A DNA stretch of 64,000 bases from Loktanella sp. Alg231-35 (GTDB taxonomy: Bacteria > Pseudomonadota > Alphaproteobacteria > Rhodobacterales > Rhodobacteraceae). Of this stretch, positions 45,575-54,545 are shown piece after piece; position 1 is the stretch's first letter; every line of letters starts with the position of its first letter. The position numbers and the translations under genes were made by a program. The notes beneath the pieces were generated by a model. It did no database searches. It was not told the DNA's origin and worked only from the letters and a program-made list of their open reading frames with translations. The stretch spans positions 653,568-717,567 of the forward strand of contig NZ_FREV01000001.1 of NCBI RefSeq assembly GCF_900143545.1, in the 5' to 3' direction.

Positions 45575-45783
45575 AGCCGTGTCAGGTACTTTCCGTGCCT
45601 GCCCTTGCAGCTATGCGCCTGCCTGTGTATCTGATCCTCTATGAAAAAGGTTTTTGACATGGATGATCGCGCACGGCTGCCTTGGCGGTTCTTTGGTGCG
45701 CGTGGCACGATCCTAGCCCGCGGATAAATTTAGCCGTTTCCGCACGCCTGACGACCACTGACATTTTGATACGGGAGAGGACA

Positions 45784-47190
45784 ATGTCCCCCAAAACGCT
45801 CTATGATAAAATCTGGGATGCGCATGTAGCCCATGAAGCCGAAGACGGCACTTGCTTGCTGTATATCGACCGCCATCTGGTTCACGAAGTGACCAGCCCG
45901 CAAGCCTTTGAAGGGCTGCGCATGGCAGGCCGCCAGGTGCGCGCGCCCGAAAAGACCATTGCGGTGCCAGACCACAATGTGCCCACCACACCGGGCCGTG
46001 ACGACCCAAAAAACATGACCGAAGATAGCGCCATTCAAGTGGCCGCCCTGGATACCAACGCCAAGGAATTTGGCATCCACTACTACCCTGTTTCCGATGT
46101 TCGTCAGGGTATCGTGCATATTGTAGGCCCAGAACAGGGTTGGACATTGCCCGGCATGACCGTCGTTTGTGGTGACAGCCACACGGCGACCCACGGTGCC
46201 TTTGGTGCTTTGGCCCACGGCATCGGCACGTCTGAGGTAGAGCATGTTCTGGCCACGCAAACGCTAATCCAGAAGAAATCCAAGAACATGAAGGTCGAGA
46301 TCACGGGCAAACTGCGCCCCGGCGTGACCGCAAAGGACATCACCCTGTCTGTCATTGGTGCAACTGGCACCGCCGGCGGCACAGGATATGTCATTGAATA
46401 CTGTGGTGAAGCGATCCGCGATCTGTCCATGGAAGGCCGCATGACGGTCTGCAACATGGCGATTGAAGGTGGTGCACGCGCAGGGCTGATCGCATCCGAT
46501 GAAAAAACCTATGAATATTGCAAAGGTCGCCCACATGCGCCGAAGGGCGCGGCTTGGGAAGCAGCTGAGGCCTATTGGAGAACGCTCTATACCGACGAAG
46601 GCGCGCACTTCGACAAGGTTATCACGCTGAAGGGCGAAGACATTGCACCGGTTGTGACATGGGGTACGTCACCAGAGGACGTGCTGCCAATCTCAGCAGC
46701 GGTGCCCGCTGCCGATGATTTTGAAGGTGGCAAGGTTGGTGCGGCGCAGCGTTCGCTTGACTATATGGACCTTGAGCCGGGTACGCCCTTGTCCGAGATC
46801 AGTATCGACACGGTCTTTATCGGCTCTTGCACAAATGGCCGGATTGAAGACCTGCGTGCAGCAGCGGCCATTCTCAAAGGCAAGAAAAAGAAAGACGGGC
46901 TGCGCGCCATGGTCGTGCCCGGTTCCGGTCTGGTCCGTGCGCAAGCCGAAGAAGAAGGGCTGGCGCAGATTTTCATTGATGCCGGTTTTGAATGGCGGCT
47001 TGCAGGCTGTTCTATGTGTCTGGCGATGAACCCCGATCAGTTGGCGCCGGGTGAGCGGTGTGCGGCGACGTCAAATCGCAACTTTGAAGGCCGTCAGGGT
47101 CGGGGCGGACGCACCCACCTGATGTCACCCCAGATGGCAGCTGCAGCAGCGATCACTGGCAAACTGACCGACGTTCGGGAGATGATGTAA
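45784..47190 (+). CDS. leuC: 3-isopropylmalate dehydratase large subunit
   Basis: Isomerises 2- to 3-isopropylmalate in leucine biosynthesis with LeuD. From ATG 45784 (GGGAGAGG upstream) it has 468 residues; the frame opens 34 codons earlier without family match. The active-site segment [28 protein letters not shown], and the [4Fe-4S] cysteines in [14 protein letters not shown] and [14 protein letters not shown], are complete. The stop overlaps the leuD start as TAATG (47188-47192). A cysteine in each expected position means an active aconitase-type cluster. Confidence 0.97.
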   Translation: MSPKTLYDKIWDAHVAHEAEDGTCLLYIDRHLVHEVTSPQAFEGLRMAGRQVRAPEKTIAVPDHNVPTTPGRDDPKNMTEDSAIQVAALDTNAKEFGIHYYPVSDVRQGIVHIVGPEQGWTLPGMTVVCGDSHTATHGAFGALAHGIGTSEVEHVLATQTLIQKKSKNMKVEITGKLRPGVTAKDITLSVIGATGTAGGTGYVIEYCGEAIRDLSMEGRMTVCNMAIEGGARAGLIASDEKTYEYCKGRPHAPKGAAWEAAEAYWRTLYTDEGAHFDKVITLKGEDIAPVVTWGTSPEDVLPISAAVPAADDFEGGKVGAAQRSLDYMDLEPGTPLSEISIDTVFIGSCTNGRIEDLRAAAAILKGKKKKDGLRAMVVPGSGLVRAQAEEEGLAQIFIDAGFEWRLAGCSMCLAMNPDQLAPGERCAATSNRNFEGRQGRGGRTHLMSPQMAAAAAITGKLTDVREMM

Positions 47191-47795
47191 TGCAAAAGTT
47201 CACAAAACTCAGCGGCATCGCCGCACCGATGCCTTTGGTCAACATCGACACTGATATGATCATCCCCAAGCAATTCCTGAAAACAATCAAGCGCTCAGGT
47301 CTTGGCGTGAACTTGTTTGACGAGATGCGCTATGATGATGACCGCAATGAAGTCGCGGATTTTGTGCTGAACAAGCCACAATACCGCGAGACCCAGATTT
47401 TGGTGGCTGGCGATAACTTCGGCTGTGGATCATCGCGTGAACACGCACCTTGGGCCATTGCGGATTTCGGGATCACCTGCGTGATCGCGCCGTCCTATGC
47501 CGATATCTTCTATAACAACTGCTTCAAGAACGGCATTTTGCCGATTGCTTTGCCGCAAGAGCAGGTCGATGTGCTGATGAAGGACGCTGAAAAGGGTTCA
47601 AACGCCCGGATCGAAGTGGATCTGGACGCGCAGACGATCACATCATCAGATGGTGAGGTCTTCAGCTTTGAGGTTGATCCGTTCAAAAAGCACTGCCTGA
47701 TAAACGGCCTGGATGACATTGGTCTGACCATGGAAAAGGCCAAGTCCATCGATAGTTTCGAAGCACAGGCCAGCGCCGCTCGCCCTTGGGTGTAG
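47190..47795 (+). CDS. leuD: 3-isopropylmalate dehydratase small subunit
   Basis: The swivelling-domain partner of LeuC, 201 residues, full length. Typical segments are [36 protein letters not shown] (substrate-binding) and [20 protein letters not shown]. One-base overlap with leuC implies coupled translation and equal amounts of the subunits. An intrinsic terminator follows at 47814-47847, so leuCD is a two-gene unit separate from leuB 4 kb downstream. Confidence 0.97.
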   Translation: MQKFTKLSGIAAPMPLVNIDTDMIIPKQFLKTIKRSGLGVNLFDEMRYDDDRNEVADFVLNKPQYRETQILVAGDNFGCGSSREHAPWAIADFGITCVIAPSYADIFYNNCFKNGILPIALPQEQVDVLMKDAEKGSNARIEVDLDAQTITSSDGEVFSFEVDPFKKHCLINGLDDIGLTMEKAKSIDSFEAQASAARPWV

Positions 47796-47813
47796 CCAAG
47801 TCAGAATAAGAAC

Positions 47814-47847
47814 AAAGGGCCGCGCCTCAACCTAGGTGCGGCCTTTT
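47814..47847 (+). terminator. Intrinsic terminator after leuD
   Basis: AAAGGGCCGC (47814-47823) pairs with GCGGCCTTTT (47838-47847), with one G-U pair and a 14-base loop that can itself close partly. T-run at the end of the stem. Confidence 0.8.
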
Positions 47848-47908
47848 GCGTTCCTGCTACTGTCTGCGAACGGTCGGCAAATTTACTACATTCGGTTGCA
47901 TTCGTGCA

Positions 47909-48019
47909 TCACTCTTTCCACAAAGCGTTCCCGGTGCGCGGTTTCACGCTTCTGTTTATTGATGCGTCCAAACTGATTGCGCAGTATATTACCAACAATA
48001 AGAATATGACGCCGATCAT
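47909..48019 (-). CDS. Possible 36-residue single-pass membrane peptide
   Basis: ATG 48017-48019 to TGA 47909-47911 encodes one hydrophobic helix (MIGVIFLLLVIYCAISL) followed by a basic tail (NRSVKPRTGNALWKE), the charge layout of an N-out or positive-inside small membrane protein. There is no convincing ribosome-binding site, though a GTG two codons upstream is in frame. A 7-bp inverted repeat (CACACGG/CCGTGTG) sits just before the start. It lies in the 285-base gap between leuD and the next gene. Weak candidate. Confidence 0.3.
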   Translation of the reverse strand: MIGVIFLLLVIYCAISLDASINRSVKPRTGNALWKE

Positions 48020-48080
48020 GGCCACACGGACGAATTTACCGTGTGACTTGTCTGCTAGGCCTTAAGAGGGATAATACGCA

Positions 48081-48917
48081 TTGCTGACGCGACTGCCCGG
48101 AGCAATTGTCAGAGCCATCATGGTCATAATGTTGATCGTGCTGCCATATGCATTGTTGCCAAGCAGCAGCGGCAACAGCACGCAGATTGTCACCCTTGTG
48201 GCGATCTTTGGCGCTTTGTTCACCATCGTTGAATATAGCTCGAAAAGCCCAAGTCTGGTTGAATTTCGCGACGCCCCCCCGTTCAATCGGGTCCGCTTCT
48301 CGGCGCTTTTCGCTACTGTTTTTTGCCTTGCGATCATTTTTCGCGGCGGCGATGCGCCATCGGCGATGTCGGCACAGTTTCAGGCAAGCGGGTCGCAGAT
48401 CGGGCAGGCAATTGATTTCCCCTATTCGCCTGTGCGTCTGATGGTGCTGATGATGCCTGATGGCACTGACCCAGAGGTGATTGCGCGCCTGCGCGATGCC
48501 GCAGGCCTCAGCTATCTTGTGGCGGTGTTTTCGGTGATCTGGTTTGTCATCCTGTTGCGCCTTTATCATTGGCCGCGCCGGACAGAGGCGTTCAACGTCT
48601 GGATCAACCTGCCCACATTTGACCCCACAGCGGGCGGTGATGTTGTCAAACGCCTGCAAAGGGACGGTCGCGTTAACATTATCTTAGGATTTCTGCTGCC
48701 CTTCTTTGTTCCAGCGGTTGTGAAAATGGTAGAGCGTCTGGGCACGCCCATCAATCTTGACAATCCGCAGACCTTGATCTGGACGGTATCTGCATGGGCC
48801 TTCTTGCCAGCCAGTATTCTGATGCGCGGTGTCGCCCTCAGCCGTGTGGCGCAGATGATCCTGTTGCAACGCGAGAAATCGCACGATCGCACCGCTGGGC
48901 GCGCTGGCCCCTTCTGA
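48081..48917 (+). CDS. Conserved-looking integral membrane protein of unknown function
   Basis: A 278-residue protein starting at TTG 48081 (AGAGGG ten bases upstream), or at ATG 48120. Five or six hydrophobic segments: IMVIMLIVLPYALLP, IVTLVAIFGALFTIV, ALFATVFCLAIIF, LVAVFSVIWFVILL, IILGFLLPFFVPAVV, LIWTVSAWAFLPASIL. Between them is a polar stretch around residues 90-150 that may be periplasmic. I do not recognise the family. It overlaps the next gene (a phosphatase/nuclease-like exported protein) if that starts at 48794, so the two are probably one operon. Confidence 0.7.
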   Translation: MLTRLPGAIVRAIMVIMLIVLPYALLPSSSGNSTQIVTLVAIFGALFTIVEYSSKSPSLVEFRDAPPFNRVRFSALFATVFCLAIIFRGGDAPSAMSAQFQASGSQIGQAIDFPYSPVRLMVLMMPDGTDPEVIARLRDAAGLSYLVAVFSVIWFVILLRLYHWPRRTEAFNVWINLPTFDPTAGGDVVKRLQRDGRVNIILGFLLPFFVPAVVKMVERLGTPINLDNPQTLIWTVSAWAFLPASILMRGVALSRVAQMILLQREKSHDRTAGRAGPF

Positions 48918-49924
48918 TTATTATGCTTGCCGCTGGTGCGGCATCGGCTGACACCTATCGCATCGCGACATTCGCAGCACCGCTCAGCCGTGATGGGCCG
49001 GGCTTGTTATTGCGAGATCTGATCAAAGGCGAAGACGCTACGGTCAAGGCAACCATTGACGTGATCGCACACATCGCCCCAGACATTCTGGTCCTGACGG
49101 ATTTTGACTATGATCTTGATGGCGCCGCACTCGCCTTGTTTGCCGATAGGTTTGGTGCGCAATTCCCGCATCAGTTTGCCTTGCAGCCCAATTCAGGCAT
49201 GCCAACGGGGCGGGACATTGATGCCAATGCCAGGTTGGGTGATGCCCGCGACGCGCAGGGCTTTGGGCGTTTTGCCGGTGATGGCGGCATGGCGATCCTA
49301 TCACGCTTTCCGATCCTGACCGAAGATGTCGTGGATCATTCAAAACTGCTTTGGGCCGACCTTCCGGGTGCGATTTTGCCGCAAACGGCGGCCGGGCCTT
49401 TTTTTGATGAGGGCACGTTGGCCATTCTCCGACTGTCTTCGACAGGGCACTGGATTGTCCCGGTTACCTTGCCGGACGGCCTGCCGGTTTCGCTGCTCGC
49501 TCACGCGGCGACGCCACCTGTCTTTGATGGTCCTGAGGACATGAATGGCCTGCGCAACCGTGATGAACTGCGTCTTTGGCGGGCGGTGCTGGACGGCAGG
49601 TTTGGCACGGCACCGTCAAGTTTCGTTGTTGCGGGCAATGCCAATCTTGACCCATCAGGCGGGCAGGGGTTCTCTGAAGCTATGGCCGGTTTCCTGTCCG
49701 ACCCACGTTTGCAGGATCCATTGCCCGGTCAGGCGACGGCTGATTGGCCTGACGATGATGCGGGTAATCTGCGGGTCAGTTATGTTCTGCCTTCACGCGA
49801 TTGGACAGTGACCGACGCGGGCGTTTTTTGGCCCGCGCCGGATGATCCTCAGGCGGCGCTATTAGGTGACGATGGGCTGGCGGCTGGGGTTCACCACCTT
49901 GTTTGGGTGGATATCAGCCGGTAG
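48794..49924 (+). CDS. Exported endonuclease/exonuclease/phosphatase family protein
   Basis: After a basic leader and signal-like helix (RWARWPLLIIMLAAGAASA, cleavage before DTYRIATF) the mature part shows the EEP fold: DILVLTDFDYD, GDGGMAILSRFPI, FVVAGNANLDPSGGQGF (the NxD motif region) and a C-terminal HHLVWVDI with the catalytic His. Some metal ligands differ from classical DNase I-like enzymes. The true start is unclear: ATG 48794 lies 124 bases inside the upstream gene, and the only other ATG (48923) would cut off most of the signal. The 3' end overlaps the convergent gene by 63 bases. Confidence 0.75.
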   Translation: MGLLASQYSDARCRPQPCGADDPVATREIARSHRWARWPLLIIMLAAGAASADTYRIATFAAPLSRDGPGLLLRDLIKGEDATVKATIDVIAHIAPDILVLTDFDYDLDGAALALFADRFGAQFPHQFALQPNSGMPTGRDIDANARLGDARDAQGFGRFAGDGGMAILSRFPILTEDVVDHSKLLWADLPGAILPQTAAGPFFDEGTLAILRLSSTGHWIVPVTLPDGLPVSLLAHAATPPVFDGPEDMNGLRNRDELRLWRAVLDGRFGTAPSSFVVAGNANLDPSGGQGFSEAMAGFLSDPRLQDPLPGQATADWPDDDAGNLRVSYVLPSRDWTVTDAGVFWPAPDDPQAALLGDDGLAAGVHHLVWVDISR

Positions 49925-50770
49925 GCCTGCCAGCATGACCTCATCCAAAGGTGTGGCAATGAAACCTGGCAGCAGCCGTTTGAATTTGGCGGCGCTGATC
50001 TGATGCGGCATCTCGTAAAGGTAACGCATCTCGCGCATCTCGCGGGCCAGTTCCCAGAATGGCGCCAGCACGGTCATGATGGCCCAGGGAAAGCGCGAAA
50101 TCTTGATTTGGCGCCCCATCTTTGCCTGCACAGCCGCCTGAAGCGTGTTGATCGTGAAGGCATGGCCCGGAAAAGGCACGTCTTCAAACGGTGCCAGCAC
50201 ACTGCGCTTTTCGGCCAGTTGGACAGCCGCGCGGGCCCAATCGGGAACATAGGCATAGGCCTGCAATGTGCCCGGGTCTGATGCCGACGTAAGCGTGCCC
50301 TTGGCGATGTTGCGCATCACCAGCATGCTCATGATATCGCCATTGCCTGCGGGGTCGATGAAGTTGCCAGCGCGTAGGACGATTGTGGGCACACCAGCGG
50401 CGCGATAGGACTCTTCCATTTCAATACGCACGCGGCCCTTTTTGGTAAGTGCATTCTGCGGGGTCGTTTCGCCCAAGACCCCCGGCTGATCACCATAATT
50501 GTAGACATTGCCGGGGATGATCACGGTTGCGCCGCTGGCCTGCGCGGCGGCAATCACCTGACTTGTGATTTCGGGGATCGTGCGTTCCCAATCATGATAG
50601 GCAGGTGGGTTAAGCCCGTTAACAATCACATCCACGCCTCTAGCCGCGGCGACCATATCGCCTGAAGTGCGGTCGTACTGCCGGACTTCCCAGCCTGCAT
50701 TCCAAAATGCATCAGTGGCACGGCTGCCGATCTTGCCGGACCCACCGAGAATAAGAACTGTCTGTCGCAT
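49862..50770 (-). CDS. NAD(P)-binding epimerase-like protein (extended SDR)
   Basis: A 302-residue Rossmann protein. The cofactor loop VLILGGSGKIGSRATDAF is at the N terminus; VDVIVNGLNPPAYHDWE and VIIPGNVYNYGDQPG follow, in which YNYG stands where the catalytic Tyr region of extended SDRs is expected. AAGGAG precedes the ATG. Divergent from a LysR regulator, which probably controls it through the ATGAT-N7-ATCAT site. Substrate unknown. Its last 63 bases overlap the end of the convergent exported protein gene. Confidence 0.85.
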   Translation of the reverse strand: MRQTVLILGGSGKIGSRATDAFWNAGWEVRQYDRTSGDMVAAARGVDVIVNGLNPPAYHDWERTIPEITSQVIAAAQASGATVIIPGNVYNYGDQPGVLGETTPQNALTKKGRVRIEMEESYRAAGVPTIVLRAGNFIDPAGNGDIMSMLVMRNIAKGTLTSASDPGTLQAYAYVPDWARAAVQLAEKRSVLAPFEDVPFPGHAFTINTLQAAVQAKMGRQIKISRFPWAIMTVLAPFWELAREMREMRYLYEMPHQISAAKFKRLLPGFIATPLDEVMLAGLPADIHPNKVVNPSRQPIVT

Positions 50771-50833
50771 CTGATTGCTCCTTCATTTGCGCATGAGGGA
50801 TAGATGAGCCAAGCCTGCTATTAAATAAATTGT

Positions 50834-50850
50834 ATGATTGTGCAGATCAT
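50834..50850. promoter_or_regulatory. Candidate LysR-type operator
   Basis: ATGAT (50834-50838) and ATCAT (50846-50850) form an interrupted palindrome with a seven-base centre, fitting the T-N11-A LysR box. It lies in the 94-base gap between the epimerase-like gene and the divergent LysR gene, so it could serve both autoregulation and activation. Confidence 0.5.
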
Positions 50851-50864
50851 GTATTCATAAATGA

Positions 50865-51761
50865 ATGGAAAAAACGCTCGACGCTTTGGATTGGTCATTG
50901 GTGCAGGCGTTCCTTGCGGTTGCAGAGACAGGTAGCCTGTCAGGGGCTGCGCGGCAGTTGAGCACAAGCCAACCGACCCTTGGACGGCAGATCAAGGCGA
51001 TGGAGGCCCAGCTTGGGGCCGAGTTGTTTCGCAGGCAACCGCGCGGATTTGCGCTGACCCAGACAGGTGCGGAACTGGTGACCCCGGCGAAGGCAATGCA
51101 GAACGCGGTCCGCCAGATTGCGTTGACGGCTGCCGGGCAGCAGGCGCGTTTGGATGGCACCGTGCGCATCACCGCCAGTGTTGCGACATCGGCCATGCAT
51201 CTGCCCCCGATCATAGCCAAGATACGCAGACTTGAACCGCAGATTGCCATTGAACTGGTGCCCAGCGATGACAGCCGCAACCTGCTATTTCGCGAAGCGG
51301 ATATCGCTGTACGGATGTACCGGCCAACCCAGCTTGATCTAGTGACCCAGCATATTGGCGACATCGCATTGGGGGTGTTCGCGGCGAAAACCTATCTGGC
51401 CGAACGGGGCACGCCATTGTCACTTGCCAGCATCGCTGATCATGATGTCGTGGGCTACGACACCCATACCCACATCATCGACGGCATGGCCCTTGCAGGC
51501 ATTCATGTGGACCGGAATCGGTTCAAAGTGCGCTGTGATGACCATATTTCCTATTGGGAACTGGTGCGCGCAGGGTGTGGGATCGGGTTTGCACAGACAA
51601 ACATCGGGCGCCGCGACCCGCTGGTGGATGAATTGATGAAGGATATTCATATCCCGCCACTTCCCATTTGGCTGACAGCACATGAAGCCATGCGTCAAAC
51701 GCCACGTGTGCGCAGGGTCTGGGATCTGCTCGCAGAGGGGTTGAAGCCCTTGGTATCTTGA
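50865..51761 (+). CDS. LysR family transcriptional regulator
   Basis: A 298-residue regulator. The N-terminal helix-turn-helix is clear (WSLVQAFLAVAETGSLSGAARQLSTSQPTLGRQIKAMEAQLG), followed by a linker helix and an effector domain with QARLDGTVRITASVATS at its start. No ligand is predictable. Divergent from the epimerase-like gene, its likely target. There is no strong ribosome-binding site before ATG 50865. Confidence 0.92.
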   Translation: MEKTLDALDWSLVQAFLAVAETGSLSGAARQLSTSQPTLGRQIKAMEAQLGAELFRRQPRGFALTQTGAELVTPAKAMQNAVRQIALTAAGQQARLDGTVRITASVATSAMHLPPIIAKIRRLEPQIAIELVPSDDSRNLLFREADIAVRMYRPTQLDLVTQHIGDIALGVFAAKTYLAERGTPLSLASIADHDVVGYDTHTHIIDGMALAGIHVDRNRFKVRCDDHISYWELVRAGCGIGFAQTNIGRRDPLVDELMKDIHIPPLPIWLTAHEAMRQTPRVRRVWDLLAEGLKPLVS

Positions 51762-51818
51762 ACCCAGCGCCCCATCGCGCTAGGGCCTGTTCAACCTATT
51801 CAAGCAAGGACGTGACCC

Positions 51819-52925
51819 ATGGCTAACCCTTCCCTTTTGATCCTCGCCGGCGACGGTATCGGCCCCGAAGTTATGGACGTGGTGAAGCGGATCATCAGTT
51901 GGTTCGGCGACAAGCGCGATCTGACTTTTGATGTGTCTGAGGATCTGGTGGGTGGTGCCGCTTATGATGCGCACGGCGTGCCGCTGCATGATGACACGAT
52001 GGCCAAGGCGCAAGAGGTGGACGCGGTTCTACTGGGGGCCGTGGGTGGCCCAAATTATGACGATCTTGATTTCAGCGTAAAGCCAGAGCGCGGCCTGCTG
52101 CGCCTGCGCAAAGAGATGGACCTGTTCGCCAACCTGCGCCCTGCCCAGTGCTTTGATGCGTTGGCCGATTTTTCCTCGCTTAAGAAGGAATTGATCGCTG
52201 GTCTTGATATCATGATCGTGCGCGAACTGACTTCTGGTGTTTACTTTGGTGAACCCCGCGGCATCCATGTTGAGGACAACATGCGCGTTGGGATCAACAC
52301 CCAACGCTACACCGAAGCCGAGATTGAACGTGCGGCCCGTGCTGCATTCGAACTGGCCAAGAAACGTGGCAACAAGGTCTGCTCAATGGAGAAGGCCAAT
52401 GTCATGGAGAGCGGCATCCTGTGGCGCGATGTGGTCAATGAAGTGCATCAGGCGGACTACGCCGATGTCGAGTTGAGCCATATGTACGCCGACAATGGTG
52501 CCATGCAGTTGGTCCGCGCTCCTAAGCAGTTTGATGTGATCCTGACGGATAACCTCTTTGGTGACATCCTGTCTGATTGCGCGGCGATGTTGACCGGCTC
52601 GCTCGGCATGTTGCCATCAGCGTCTCTGGGCCTGCCGATGGCCAATGGACGGCCCAAGGCGATGTATGAACCGGTCCACGGCTCTGCCCCTGACATCACA
52701 GGTCAGGGCAAGGCGAACCCCATTGCTTGCATTCTGTCTTTCGCCATGGCGCTGCGCTATTCCTTTGACCAGGGTACTGAAGCGGACCGTCTGGAAACTG
52801 CCATTGAAAAGGTTCTGGCGGATGGTGCTCGTACGGGCGATCTGATGGGTCCAGAAGGCGGCACACCGCTTAGCACGACAGAAATGGGTGATGTGATCCT
52901 TGCTGCGTTGGATGCGAGCCTTTGA
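51819..52925 (+). CDS. leuB: 3-isopropylmalate dehydrogenase
   Basis: NAD-dependent oxidative decarboxylase of leucine biosynthesis, 368 residues. Typical segments: [25 protein letters not shown], the substrate loop [49 protein letters not shown] and [23 protein letters not shown] lies upstream of the ATG. It is separated from leuCD by four unrelated genes. The stop overlaps the TTG start of the next gene (TTGA at 52922-52925). Confidence 0.97.
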   Translation: MANPSLLILAGDGIGPEVMDVVKRIISWFGDKRDLTFDVSEDLVGGAAYDAHGVPLHDDTMAKAQEVDAVLLGAVGGPNYDDLDFSVKPERGLLRLRKEMDLFANLRPAQCFDALADFSSLKKELIAGLDIMIVRELTSGVYFGEPRGIHVEDNMRVGINTQRYTEAEIERAARAAFELAKKRGNKVCSMEKANVMESGILWRDVVNEVHQADYADVELSHMYADNGAMQLVRAPKQFDVILTDNLFGDILSDCAAMLTGSLGMLPSASLGLPMANGRPKAMYEPVHGSAPDITGQGKANPIACILSFAMALRYSFDQGTEADRLETAIEKVLADGARTGDLMGPEGGTPLSTTEMGDVILAALDASL

Positions 52926-53560
52926 AACGGGGCGTAGCCCTCGGTGTGGTAGCGGTCGGCGTCGGCGCGCTTGCTGCATTGGGTGGTTGCGAAATCGTGG
53001 CGGTTGGTGCGCTTAACCTGATTGAAACCACCCGGTTCACTGTGGACGGTGAAACCCTCTACATGAGCGGTGAAATCAATAGCAAGACGGATGAGCAGTT
53101 TGCTGCAGTCATTGCAGCGAATCCTCAGATCACAACGATTGTTGAATGTGATGTGCCGGGTTCGCTGGATGATGACACGATGATCCCGCTGTCCTATCAG
53201 GTCCGCGCGCTGGGCCTGAACACGCATCTGACTTCGCACAGCCAAATCGCCTCTGGTGGGGTGGATTTCTTCCTTGCAGGTGTCGAACGCACCATGGAAG
53301 CTGGCGCCCAGATTGGTGTGCATTCGTGGTCTGATGGCACCAGCGAGGCCAAAGACTATCCGCGTGACGCCCCTGAGCATGAGGCGAACCGCAAATACAT
53401 CGCTGATATGCTGGGCGATGATGCGTTCTATTGGTTCACGATCTACGCAGCCCCTGCGGATGACATTTATTGGATGCGCCCTGATGAGATCGCCGAATAC
53501 GGCATGCTGACGGCCCCTGTGACGCACGATAGCGCCTACGTCTGCCCATCTGAGTCCTGA
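52922..53560 (+). CDS. Lipoprotein with ClpP/crotonase-like fold (COG3904-like)
   Basis: A 212-residue protein with a lipoprotein signal ([23 protein letters not shown], lipidated Cys23). The mature domain has the ClpP-like pattern: [33 protein letters not shown], then [14 protein letters not shown] with Ser111 in the nucleophile position and [10 protein letters not shown] with His134. This fold occurs in periplasmic proteins of unknown function. It starts at TTG 52922, overlapping the leuB stop, so expression follows leuB. A periplasmic peptidase-like protein coupled to leucine synthesis is odd; the pairing may be only positional. Confidence 0.75.
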   Translation: MKRGVALGVVAVGVGALAALGGCEIVAVGALNLIETTRFTVDGETLYMSGEINSKTDEQFAAVIAANPQITTIVECDVPGSLDDDTMIPLSYQVRALGLNTHLTSHSQIASGGVDFFLAGVERTMEAGAQIGVHSWSDGTSEAKDYPRDAPEHEANRKYIADMLGDDAFYWFTIYAAPADDIYWMRPDEIAEYGMLTAPVTHDSAYVCPSES

Positions 53561-53576
53561 GCGAAAAGGAAAGATC

Positions 53577-54545
53577 ATGTCACCCAATGTCAAAGGTGCT
53601 TTGTTCGCGCTGCTCGCCTTTGGCATTTTCTCGACCCATGACGTGGTGGTGAAAATTCTGGGCGGGATCTATTCGCCATTCCAGATCGTGTTTTTCAGCG
53701 TTTTGCTCAGCTTCCCGCTTGCGATGATCATGCTGATGCGCGACGGCAAACCGGGTACATTGGTGCCCGTGCACCCTTGGTGGTTGGCACTGCGCACGGC
53801 CGCCGCCTCGGTCACCGGGGTGAGCGTTTTTTACGCATTCTCGGTCCTGCCCTTGACGCAAGTCTATGCCATCGTTTTTGCCACACCATTGCTGATCACC
53901 ATCCTTGCGATCCCGGTTCTTGGCGAAAAGGTGCGGTTGCGCCGTTGGATGGCTGTCTTTGTCGGGCTGGCGGGCGTGATGGTTGTTTTGCGGCCCGGCC
54001 ATACGGACCTGACACTGGGCCACCTCGCCGCCTTGGTTGGAGCATTTGGCGGGGCCTTTGCATCCATCGTGGTGCGCAAAATCGGGGCCGTGGAACGGCC
54101 AGCCGTCATGCTGCTTTATCCTATGATGGCCAACTTTATCCTCATGGCCTGTGCGTTGCCCTTCGTCTATGTGCCCATGCCGATTGAGCATCTGGGATTG
54201 CTTGCCGTCATCGCGACCTTTGCATGGTTTGCCAGCCGCCTTGTGATTGCAGCCTATCAGTCCGGTGAGGCCGCGATCATCGCGCCGATGCAATATAGCC
54301 AGATCATCTGGGCTAGCATCTTTGGCTATGCGTTCTTTGGCGAAACCATTGATCGGCCTACGGCGATTGGCGCGGCCATTATCATCGCCAGCGGCATGTA
54401 TATCGTGCTCCGTGAAAGCCTTGCCGGCAATTCCGAGAACACGCCCGTGTTGCGCACCCGGTCGCGGGCAGAGACGGGCACAACCCCGCGAATGTCACTG
54501 ATGATGCGCGTGGCAGGGCGCACGCCGCCGCGTCAGGACGACTGA
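53577..54545 (+). CDS. DMT family (EamA) transporter
   Basis: A 322-residue protein with ten predicted membrane helices in two EamA repeats (first from GALFALLAFGIFSTHDVVV, second from GHLAALVGAFGGAFASIVVRKIG). Such carriers export or import small metabolites, often amino acids or nucleotide-derived compounds; the substrate is not predictable. AAAAGGAAAG precedes the ATG. It lies 16 bases after the ClpP-like lipoprotein gene and may belong to the same transcript. Its end overlaps the convergent gltB-like gene by 13 bases. Confidence 0.92.
   Translation: MSPNVKGALFALLAFGIFSTHDVVVKILGGIYSPFQIVFFSVLLSFPLAMIMLMRDGKPGTLVPVHPWWLALRTAAASVTGVSVFYAFSVLPLTQVYAIVFATPLLITILAIPVLGEKVRLRRWMAVFVGLAGVMVVLRPGHTDLTLGHLAALVGAFGGAFASIVVRKIGAVERPAVMLLYPMMANFILMACALPFVYVPMPIEHLGLLAVIATFAWFASRLVIAAYQSGEAAIIAPMQYSQIIWASIFGYAFFGETIDRPTAIGAAIIIASGMYIVLRESLAGNSENTPVLRTRSRAETGTTPRMSLMMRVAGRTPPRQDD

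Noticed and set aside
45508..45708. 66-codon minus strand frame before leuC
   Set aside because: Half of it is antisense to the RTX gene, and there is no start signal.
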